From NCBI RefSeq assembly GCF_900116445.1, contig NZ_FPBH01000003.1, positions 310,001-374,000 of the forward strand: a stretch of DNA of 64,000 nt, written 5' to 3'. The stretch is from Paraburkholderia aspalathi. GTDB lineage: Bacteria; Pseudomonadota; Gammaproteobacteria; Burkholderiales; Burkholderiaceae. The notes beneath the pieces are model-generated. The model searched no databases. It was given only the letters and a program-made list of their open reading frames with translations, and was not told where the DNA came from. Positions 8,375 to 18,000 of the stretch are shown piece after piece; position 1 is the first letter of the stretch; every line of letters begins with the position of its first letter. The translations under genes were made by a program, and so were the position numbers.

Positions 8375-9796
8375 TCAACGCTCGTGCAGGCTTTCGCTGG
8401 TGTGCTGGATCAGCGGGCTGAGCACATAGCTGATCAGGCGCCGGCGGCCGGTCTTGATCTCGGCGGTCACCGCCATGCCGGGGGTTAGATGAATCAAGCG
8501 ATCGTCGACCTGCATGGTGTCCTCGGGCAAGCTCACTTCCGCGGTGAAGATCAGCCCCAGCTTGTCGTCCTGCTTGGCATCGTTGGACACCTGCACGATG
8601 GTGCCGTGCAGGGTGCCGTAGCGTGCGAAGGGGAAGGTCTCCACCTTGATTTCGGCGCGCTGGCCTTCCTTCACGAAACCGATGTCCTGGTTGTCGACGA
8701 TGGCCTCCACCAGCAACCGCTGCCCCTCGGGCACCAAGGTCAACAGGGTCTGCGCGGGAGTCACCACGCCGCCCACCGTATGCACGGCGAGCTGCTGCAC
8801 GACACCGTCCACCGGCGCGGTCAGCCGCATCAGGCGCCGGTGCTGGCTGGCCTTGGCCAGGTCTTGCGCCAAGCCCTCGGCCTTCGGGCCGTCATCGTGG
8901 ATCTTCTCTAGCCAGGTCCGCCGCACGTCGGCCACGTAGGCGTCGCGTTTCCGCGACGCCGAGGTCAGCGCCGCCCCGGTCTCCTGCCGCTTGGATCGCT
9001 GCGCGGCCAGGTCCTGCTCCATCTGGATCACGGCCTGCTGCTCGTTGTAGTAGTCGTGCTTGCCGACGTAGCCCTTGCCGACCAGCTCGGCATAGTCCCG
9101 TTCCTTGTGTTGCTCGATGGGCAAGGTGCCGGTGAGCTTGCGGATCTCGTCGTCGGTTTCATGCAGGCTGGCCTCGCTCTGGGCGATATCCGCCTGCAGC
9201 TTGGCCAGGTTGCTGGTGTAGTCCGCATATTCCCCTTCCAGCACATGCTGTTCCGCGCGCTGGGCCTCCGGCGAGCCCAGCGAGGCGGAGGCCGCCAGCG
9301 TCGGCGCATGATCGTGGTCGATCGCCTCGAGCATCGCCTGGGCGCGGGCGATCTCGTCGCGCGTCGCGGTGAGGTCGGATTGCGCGTGCGCCGCATCGGA
9401 GGTCGCATCCGTCGCGTCCAGGTCGATCAGTGGATCGCCCTGCCTGACGCGCTGGCCGTCCTTGACGTGGATGGCCGTCACCACCGCGGTGTCCTGCGGC
9501 TGGATGGTCTTGACGCTGCCATTCGGGATGATCTTTCCCGGCGCGGTGGCGACCACGTCCACCTTGCCGACGCTGGCCCAGACCACGGCGATCAGCAGCA
9601 AGGCGATGATCGTACCCATCGCGATGCGCGGTGCCGGATGCACCGGTGTCTCGCGCAGTGCCAAGGCCGCCGGCAGGAACTCGCTCTCATGGCGCAGCCG
9701 CGGCACCGTGTCCAGGCTGCGCCGGGTCGACCACGCCGCCGTGAAGACCTCGGCATAGCGACGGCGCAGGTCGCGTAACGCGTGCAAGGCACTCAT
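8375..9796 (-). CDS. HlyD-type periplasmic adaptor of a type I secretion system
   Basis: A 473-residue membrane-fusion protein joining the ABC transporter to an outer-membrane TolC-like channel. It has a cytoplasmic N-terminus, one membrane helix (about residues 60-80, MGTIIALLLIAVVWASV), a biotinyl-lipoyl-like half (KVDVVATAPGKIIPNGSVKTIQP), a long alpha-helical hairpin (about 130-320) and a C-terminal beta-barrel ending in LTPGMAVTAEIKTGRRRLISYVLSP, the HlyD family signature. The ATG at 9796 overlaps the transporter stop by four bases (ATGA), which fixes the start and shows translational coupling. No TolC gene is in the window, so an outside copy must serve. Confidence 0.92.
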   Translation of the reverse strand: MSALHALRDLRRRYAEVFTAAWSTRRSLDTVPRLRHESEFLPAALALRETPVHPAPRIAMGTIIALLLIAVVWASVGKVDVVATAPGKIIPNGSVKTIQPQDTAVVTAIHVKDGQRVRQGDPLIDLDATDATSDAAHAQSDLTATRDEIARAQAMLEAIDHDHAPTLAASASLGSPEAQRAEQHVLEGEYADYTSNLAKLQADIAQSEASLHETDDEIRKLTGTLPIEQHKERDYAELVGKGYVGKHDYYNEQQAVIQMEQDLAAQRSKRQETGAALTSASRKRDAYVADVRRTWLEKIHDDGPKAEGLAQDLAKASQHRRLMRLTAPVDGVVQQLAVHTVGGVVTPAQTLLTLVPEGQRLLVEAIVDNQDIGFVKEGQRAEIKVETFPFARYGTLHGTIVQVSNDAKQDDKLGLIFTAEVSLPEDTMQVDDRLIHLTPGMAVTAEIKTGRRRLISYVLSPLIQHTSESLHER

Positions 9797-11922
9797 ACCT
9801 GCTGCAACCGGTAGAGCCGGGCGTAGTGGCCGGCCTGACGCTCGAGCAGTTCGCCATGACTGCCCTGCTCCACGATGCGGCCATGGTCCATCACGATGAT
9901 GCGCTGGGCGTCGCGCACGGCCGAGAGGCGATGCGCGATGATGATGACCGTGCGGCCCCGGCAGATGTCGCGCATATTGGCCTGGATGATGCGTTCGGAT
10001 TCGTAGTCGAGTGCACTGGTCGCCTCGTCGAAGATCAGGATGCGTGGGTTGCACAGCAGGGCCCGGGCGATCGCGATGCGCTGCCGCTGGCCGCCCGACA
10101 GCGAGGAGCCCTGCTCCCCGACCATCGTGTCGTAGGCCTCGGGCAGTTCCAGGATGAACTCATGGGCGCCGGCCAGCTTGGCGGCGGCGATCACATCGTC
10201 CAGCGGCGCGCCGGGATCGGCCAGCGCGATGTTCTCGCGCACGGTGCGATTGAACAGCACGTTTTCCTGCAGCACGACGCCGATCTGCCGGCGCAGCGAG
10301 GACACCTCTACCATCGCCAGGTCCATCCCGTCGATCAGGATGCGACCGCGCTCCGGCACGTACAGGCGCTGGACCAGCTTGGTCAGCGTGCTCTTGCCCG
10401 AACCCGAGCGGCCGACGATGCCGATCACCTCACCCGGCTGGATAATTAGGCTGACACCCTGCAGGACTTCCGGGGTGTCCGGACGGTAGCGGAAGCTCAC
10501 CGCGTCGAGCTCGATGTGACCGTCCAACACGGGCAGCGGGCTGCGGTTCGAGGCGGGGGCCTCGGTCGGCGCATTGAGGATGTCGCCCAGCCGCTGCATC
10601 GAAATACCGGTCTGCTGAAAGTCGGTCCACAGCTGCGCGATGCGCATGATCGGCTGCGCGACACGGCTGGCGAGCATATTGAAGGCAATCAGTTCGCCCA
10701 CGGTCAGCGCGCCATCAATGACCAGTCGCGCGCCCATCCAGATCGTTACCACGGTGACCAGCTTGCCGACGAAATTCACACCCTCGCGCGCGGCGGTGCC
10801 CAAGGCCACGGTGCGGAACCCGGAGCTGACGTAGCCCGCGATCTGGTTATCCCACTGGCGCGCGATCTGCGGCTCGACCGCCATCGCCTTCAACGTCTGG
10901 ATGCCGCTGATCGTCTCAACCAGGAACGCCTGGTTCTCCGCGCCGCGATTGAATTTCTCGCGCAGTCGCGCGCGCAGGGCCGGCGTTAGCAGCACCGACA
11001 GCAGTACGTACAGCGGCAACGAGGCGACCACCACCAAGGTCAGCCAGCCGCTGTACACCAGCATCACGCCGATGAACACGAACGAGAAGAGCACATCCAT
11101 CACCAGGGTGATCGCATTGCCGGTCAGGAAACTGCGGATGTTCTCTAGCTCACGCACCCGCGCCACGGAATCGCCGACCCGGCGCGCCTGGAAATACGCC
11201 AGCGGCAACGCGACCAGGTGCCGGAACAGACGCGCGCCGAGTTCGACGTCGATCCGGCTGGTGGTATGCGAGAACACATAGGTGCGCAGTGCACTCAGCA
11301 GCGATTCGAAAATCGAGCAGAACAACAGCCCCACGGCAATGACGTCCAGCGTGGTCAGGCCGCGGTGCACCAGCACCTTGTCCATCACCACCTGGAAGAA
11401 CAGCGGCGTGACCAGCCCGATCAATTGCAGGAAGAACGACACGACGAGGATCTCGCCGAGCAGCTTGCGGTACTTCACCACCGCCGGGATGAACCAGCTG
11501 AAGTCGAAGCGGGCGAACTCGCCGGCAATCGAGGCCTGCGAGGCCAGCAGGATCAACCGACCCGCCCAGCGCTGCTGCAACTGCGCGTGGGAGAGCAGTT
11601 GCGGCTTCGGTTGCTTCGGATCGTGGATCAGCACGCCCTGCTCGTCCGCACGCGCGAGCACAAAGAAATCGCCCTCGGCGCCCACGGCGATCGCCGGCAG
11701 CGGCAGCTTCATCAGCCGATCCACGCTGGACGACACCGGCTTGGCCTTCAGCTGCAGCGACTTGGCGGCCAGGAGAATCTGCGGCGTCCCGAAGGGGCGG
11801 CCGCTCTCCTGGAACGTATGCGCCAGTTGCACCGGGTCCGCGGCGACGCCATGGAAGCGCGCCAGCACCATTAGGCAGGCCAGGCCACTGTCGACGGCGG
11901 TAGCCGTCTCGGGGATATCCAT
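9793..11922 (-). CDS. Type I secretion ABC transporter (HlyB type)
   Basis: A 709-residue inner-membrane permease/ATPase exporting the neighbouring RTX protein. Order: an N-terminal C39-peptidase-like domain (about residues 1-130) in which the catalytic Cys is Ser (DSGLACL), so it is non-cleaving as in RTX transporters; six membrane helices (about 150-430); and a nucleotide-binding domain with Walker A GRSGSGKST (about 503), signature LSGGQ (about 607) and Walker B ILIFDEATSALD. The ATG at 11922 follows AAGGA by 10 bases; a GTG six codons upstream is the alternative. It is 85 bases after the RTX gene, with a GC-rich hairpin between. Confidence 0.93.
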   Translation of the reverse strand: MDIPETATAVDSGLACLMVLARFHGVAADPVQLAHTFQESGRPFGTPQILLAAKSLQLKAKPVSSSVDRLMKLPLPAIAVGAEGDFFVLARADEQGVLIHDPKQPKPQLLSHAQLQQRWAGRLILLASQASIAGEFARFDFSWFIPAVVKYRKLLGEILVVSFFLQLIGLVTPLFFQVVMDKVLVHRGLTTLDVIAVGLLFCSIFESLLSALRTYVFSHTTSRIDVELGARLFRHLVALPLAYFQARRVGDSVARVRELENIRSFLTGNAITLVMDVLFSFVFIGVMLVYSGWLTLVVVASLPLYVLLSVLLTPALRARLREKFNRGAENQAFLVETISGIQTLKAMAVEPQIARQWDNQIAGYVSSGFRTVALGTAAREGVNFVGKLVTVVTIWMGARLVIDGALTVGELIAFNMLASRVAQPIMRIAQLWTDFQQTGISMQRLGDILNAPTEAPASNRSPLPVLDGHIELDAVSFRYRPDTPEVLQGVSLIIQPGEVIGIVGRSGSGKSTLTKLVQRLYVPERGRILIDGMDLAMVEVSSLRRQIGVVLQENVLFNRTVRENIALADPGAPLDDVIAAAKLAGAHEFILELPEAYDTMVGEQGSSLSGGQRQRIAIARALLCNPRILIFDEATSALDYESERIIQANMRDICRGRTVIIIAHRLSAVRDAQRIIVMDHGRIVEQGSHGELLERQAGHYARLYRLQQV

Positions 11923-11948
11923 AAATCTACCGTCCTTCACATCATGCC

Positions 11949-11974
11949 GGGGGCGGCTCAGCGAGCCCGCCCCC
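11949..11974 (-). promoter_or_regulatory. GC-rich hairpin between RTX gene and transporter genes
   Basis: On the minus strand GGGGGCGG and CCGCCCCC arms, extended by CTC/GAG with one bulged G, close a GCT loop. It lies between the RTX stop (12008) and the transporter start (11922), without a T-run. In hly-type operons a leaky hairpin here lets the toxin message exceed the transporter message. The same role is inferred. Confidence 0.6.
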
Positions 11975-12007
11975 TCCTTCTCGTACTTACCGCCTTATGC
12001 CTAGGGT

Positions 12008-15000
12008 CTAGTGCGCCCGAACCGCCAGCGTGATCGCGTCGGCGTCGGAGACCGTCGGCGGCAGCGAGCTGCTCGCCGATGCCACCGGACCGAACGCGGC
12101 CATCGCGCTGATCAATTGCGCGTGCGCCAGATCGGCCGAGCCGAAGGCAGTCGGAGTCACTGATCGTGCACTCCGACCGGCCGTGGCCGATGCCGACAGC
12201 GCCTTGTCCAGCGTGCTCAACGACCACACGGTGCCGTCCTGCATCTGGATCTGCGACGCCCGCCCTTCCGTGGCCGATTCCAGGCCGGACAGTCGCAGGC
12301 CACCCTGTGCAGTCAGCGCCTTGATCATGTCGTTGGCGGCATCGGCGGTACGGCCCAGCAGCTGGCGGCGTGCCTGCGGCCGCGAGACCGTGGCGTCCCG
12401 GTCGAATCCGCGGGCACCACGCGGTGCGGTGCCGCCCGCGTCTGCGTTCCCGGCCTCGTTGTCTGGCGCCATCCACGCATCGGCATCATTGGGGTCGCGG
12501 GTGATCGAGTCCGTCGGCGCGCCGGTGGTGAGCCGAGCACCTTCATCGGGCTCGGCCACCGGGCCGGGCGTGGAAACATGAAGACCCGGCGCGATGAAGG
12601 CCGTCGCCGCCAGCGGCAGCGGCGAAAATGCGGGTGCATTGTCGCGCGACGACGTGGCCGACACAGCCAGCAGTGACGCAGCGTGACCGCCACCTGTGCT
12701 GGGCGCCTTGGCGGATGTTGCATGCGACGTCGCTGGCGAGGTCGATACAGGCAGGCCATGGCCGGCGGCAGACGCTGTGGGTGCCGCGGCGCCGGATCCC
12801 GGCATCACGATGTTGCCCGCGCCGATGACGTGATTGATCGCGGCGGAGGATGCCGTGGTGGATGGCGGAGTAGCGACAGCCGTGGTCCCGCCGATCACCG
12901 GCTCTTCCGCACCGTTCGCCGGATCAGCGACACTAGCGAGCATCTGGTCCGTCGACGTCGAACGCGCGACCGGCGTCGTCGATGACGCGGAGCCGCCGCC
13001 CTTCTGGATCAGCTGGGCGCGCGTCAGCGTCGTGCCATCGGCCAGCATGACCGAAGTGACGCCACTGGTGCTGCTGCTCCACATGCCGTCCAGGGTGATC
13101 TGGTCGCCGCTGACGCCATCGGTCAGGATCAGGTTATTGCCGCTGTGCGTTACCTTGATCGCCGTGGAGGAGATGCCTGTTCCCAGCTTCAGGACCGGCG
13201 TCTGTCCGCTGCTGAAGGTATTGTTGATTTCCAGGTGACCGTACTTGCTGTTGAAGATGAAGGTGTCGTTGCCGCCCGCCCCGTAGACCAGGTCGCCGCC
13301 ACCTTTGCCGTCCAGCGTCTCGGCGCCCGCGGTACCGTACAAGGTGTCCTTGCCGGTCGTGCCGCCGGCCATCTCCATCGCGATCAGCTGTGCCCGGGTC
13401 AGCGACGAACCATTGGACAACTGCACCGTCGCCACGCCATGGGTGGTGGAACTCCACATGCTGTCCAGCGTGACCTGGTCGCCGCTGACCCCGTCCGTCA
13501 GCACAAGATTCGTGCCGTTGGTCGTGACATGCAGCGCCGCGGCCGTAATCCCCGTGCCCAGTTGCAGCACGGGCTGCGCGCTGCCGCCATAGGACTCGTT
13601 GATCTCCAGCTTGCCGTAGCCGCTATTGAAGACAAAGGTATCGCTACCGCCGCCGTCTCCTACCTCGAGGTCCTTGCCACCTTTGCCGTCGATCTTGCTG
13701 CCACCGTACATGCCATAGAGCGTGTCGTTCCCTGTCGTACCGGTGATGACCACCTCTTTAATCAACTGTGCGGCGGTCAGCGTGGTGCCATCGGCAAACT
13801 GCACTTGCTGCACGCCCGCGCTGCCGTTGCTGTAAAGCATGTTGGAAAGGAAAATCTGGTCGCCACTGATGCCATCGGTCAAGGTCAGGTTCGTTTCATT
13901 GCCGTCGGTGGTGACGATCAACGTCGCTGCCGTGATCCCCGCGCCCAGTTGCAACACGGGCTGCTGACCGCTGGTGTAGTTCTCGTAGATGCTGAGTTGG
14001 CCATAGCCCTCGTCGAAGACGAAGGTATCGCTGCCGCCATTCCCGGTGACCGTGTCGTTGCCACCCTTGCCATCGATCAGGTTGGCGTCTGCGGTCCCCG
14101 TTAGATTGTCCGGTCCGGAGGTACCAGTGATGGTCTGCGCATCGGTGACCTGCTTCTGCAGCAGCTGGGCTCGCGTCAAGGCGGTGCCGTCGGAGAACAG
14201 CACTTCCGAGACACCGGCGGTGCTGGACGATGCCATGCCTTCCAGAATGACCTGATCGCCGCTGATGCCATCGGTGAGCAAAAGATTGTTCGGCCCACTA
14301 TCGGCCACATGCAGCGTGGCGGCCGTGATGCCCGCGCCAAGCTGCAATATCGGCTGCTGACTGCTCGAATAATTCTCGTTGATGTCCAGCGTGCCGTAGC
14401 CGGTGTTGAACACGAACGTGTCATTGCCGCCGTGACCGACCGCGTAATCCGTGCCGCCCTTGCCGTCGAATTGGTCCGCACCCGACGTGCCGTAGAGTGT
14501 GTCGTTGCCGGTCGTGCCGGTCGTTTCCATCTGGACCAGTTGCGCCGCGGTCAGGGTCGTACCATCGGCCAACTGGACGGTCTGTACCCCCAGCGAGCCA
14601 ATGCCTTCAAGCATGTACCCCAAAGTGACCTGATCACCGCTGATGCCGTCCGACAGCACCAGGTCATATCCGTTAGGCGAGGTCACATGCAACGCCACGG
14701 CCGTGATGCCGCTCCCCAACTGCAGCACGGGCTGCTGTCCCGCTGAATAATTTTCGTTGATGTAGAGTTGCCCGTAACCGGCATCGAAGACGAACGTATC
14801 GTTGCCGCCTTCGCCCAGGATGGAGTCACTGCCGCCCTTGCCATCGAACAGGTCCGCGCCGGTACTGCCGTAGATCGTGTCATTGCCGGTGGTCGCCTGC
14901 CCGGCGATCGCCAGCGGAACCAGCTGCGCCGCGGTGAGCGTCGTTCCATCCGCCAACTGCACGGCTGCGACGCCTCGGTCGCTATAGCTCCACATGTTGT

Positions 15001-18000
15001 CCAACGTGATCTGGTCGCCATTGACGCCATCGGTGAGAATCACATTCATCCCATCGGTGCTCGCGTGCAGCGTCGCGGTGGTGATGCCTGCGCCGAGCTG
15101 AAGTACGGGTTGCTCGCCATTGGCATAGATGTTACTGATCGCCAGTTGGCCGTATCCTTCATCAAACACGAAGGTGTCATTGCCAGCATTCCCGTTTACC
15201 GAGTCGCTGCCACCCTTGCCGTCGATCCGATCTGCACCGGTGGTGCCATACAGGGTGTCGTTCCCCGACGATCCCGTCATCTCCATCTGGAACAGCTGCG
15301 CCTGGGTCAAAGTGGTGCCATCGGCCGGTGCCACCGACGCGACGCCGTAGTTGCTGCCGTTCCACATGCCATCCAGCGTGATCTGGTCGCCGCTCACGCC
15401 ATCGGTCAATACGAGGTTGATCCCATTGGTCGTGACATGCAGCGCCGAAGCCGCGATGCCGACCCCAAGTTGCAGCACCGGTTGCTGGCCCGCGGAGTAA
15501 TACTCGTCAATGGTCAGATCGCCATATCCGGCATCGAACACGAACGTATCGTTACCGCCTTGACCATTGACGGTATCGTTGCCGCCCTTACCATCGAACA
15601 GCTCGGCACCCGAGGTTCCCACCAGCATGTCGTTGCCGGTGCTACCCCCCGCCGCTTCCAGCTGGATCAACTGGGCGCGCGTCAGCGTCGTCCCATCGGG
15701 CAGCTGCACGGCCGCTACGCCTGCACTACTGTTTTGCATCATGGAATCCAGCATGATCTGGTCGCCACTGACGCCATCGGTCAGGTAGAGGTTGCGACCC
15801 AGCGCATCGGTCGTCACATGCAACGCTGATGCAGTGATGCCCGGACCCAGCTGCAACACGGGCTGCTGGCCATTCAAGTAATTCTCGGAAATCTCCAGCT
15901 GCCCGTAGCCGGAGTTGAACACGAAGGTATCGTTGCCGCCGTCGCCGTATTCGACATCGTTGCCACCCTTGCCGTCAAAATCGTTCGCGACGGACGTACC
16001 GCTCAACGTGTCATTGCCCGTCGTGCCATTGATCTGACGAGCCAACTGGGCCAGCTGCGTCGCGGTGAGGGTCGTCCCATCGGCCAAGGCCACGCTTTGT
16101 ACGCCATCGCCGCTGTATACCAGCGCGTCGTCCAGGGTGACCTGATCGCCGCTCACGCCGTCGGTCAGGATGACATTGGATCCATAGGGATCCTGCGTAA
16201 CCTGCAAGTTGGATGCCGTGATACCCGGCCCCAGTTGTAATACCGGCTGCTGGCCCGTCGTGTAGGTCTCGTTGATCTCCAGATGGCCATAGCCGCTATC
16301 GAACACGAAGGTGTCATTGCCGCCGTGGCCGGTGATCGAATCGTTACCACCCTTGCCGTCGAGCAGGTCCGCGCCTGTCGTGCCATACAGGGTGTCATTT
16401 CCGGTCGTGCCCGCCATCTCCATCTGCAACAACTGCGCCGCGGTCAACGTGGTGCCGTCCGCCAGCTGCACCAGCGCGACGCCGACGTTGGCCGTCGCCT
16501 GCATGCTGTTCAATAGAATCTGGTCGCCACTGATGCCATCAGTAAGATAGAGGCTGGCCCCATCGGAGGAAACGTGGAGCGCCGATGCGGCAATCCCCGT
16601 GCCCAGTTGCAGCACAGGCTGCTGTCCGTTGACATAGCCCTCGTTGATTTCCAGATGGCCGTAGCCGGCATTGAACACGAAGGTATCGTTGCCGCCGTAG
16701 CCCACTTCGTCGTCGTTGCCGCCCTTGCCATCGAAATAGTTCACGCCCGCCGTACCGGACAGATTGTCGTTGCCGGTCGTGCCGTCGATGGCGCTCGCCT
16801 GTTGCAGCACCTGCAAATACGACATCGTCGTGCCATCGGCGAACGTAAACGCCGTGATCCGGTGCTGATCGGCCTGTGCCGAGAAGAAATTGGCGACCGT
16901 GATCGTCGATGTATTGGCCGAGCCGAGATGAATCAACAGGTCGTTCGATGATGTGCCGTAGCCGTAGGTCACCGCAGAAGCGTCAATGCCCGCGCCGAAA
17001 CGAAGCGTGTCCGAGCCGGCCACCGTGGCGTTTTCCCAGATGGTGTCAGAGCCGCCCCCTGCATTGAAAAGATAGGTTTCCCGGCCCGCACCGCCGACGA
17101 TTTGCGTCGTACCCGAGCCACCTGTGATCAGGTCGGTGCCGCTGCCACCCTGGATCGTGTCGTTGCCAGCGCCACCACTCAGCGTATTGTTACCCGAGGT
17201 GCCAACGACCCAGGTATCACCGAAACCCGCCGTGATGCTGTCGTTACCATCGGAGCCCACCAGCGTGTCATTGCTGCCGTCCGCACTCGGTGTCGTTGTT
17301 GCCGCGAGGATCTGCGAAGCCCCCCAGGTTGTACCATCCTCGAACTGCAACGAGACTCCCGCTTTGTTCGCGAAGTAGCCCGCTACGGTGATTTGCGCGT
17401 CGAAGCCATGATCGGACAAAACCAAGTCACCATTCACGTCACGGGCGATCAACGCCGATTCGTTTAATCCATCGACCAGTTGCACGGTCGCGCCGCCGGT
17501 ACCCGCCTGAATTGTGTCCGAGCCCGCGCTGGTGCCGGCAATGACGGTGACATAGCCGCTACCCCCGATAATCTGCGCCGTGCCTCCATCCGCTTCGATC
17601 GTGTCGTCGCCGGCACCCGCAGTAATCGTCGAGAGACCACTCGCGATCTGCACATAAGCGTTGCCGCTGCCGGTCTGAATGGCGTCACTCAGGCCATCGA
17701 CGACGATCGTGTCGTTACCTGTGCCACCGTAGACACTGGCGTTGCCGGATCCGGTGTCGACGTACGCGTTACCGTTGCCCGTATGAATGTTGTAGTCGCC
17801 GGTACCGCCATAGATCACGTCGTTTCCGCCCGACCCATAAATGTAGTCGGCACCCGATCCGCCATAGATCGTATCTGCATGGCCCGCATCGAGGTCGGCC
17901 CAACCTGAGACAGCACCGGGATTCATGTCGGCATAGATGAATTCGGTGCCCCCGCCGGCGTGGATCGCGTCAGCGCCAGCGCCTCCTGCCAACACCTCGT

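Noticed and set aside
12990..16810. Regular 380-bp spacing considered as a CRISPR-like or tandem DNA array
   Set aside because: The period reflects protein repeats of about 127 residues in one open frame; the DNA units are not identical and there are no short repeats with spacers.
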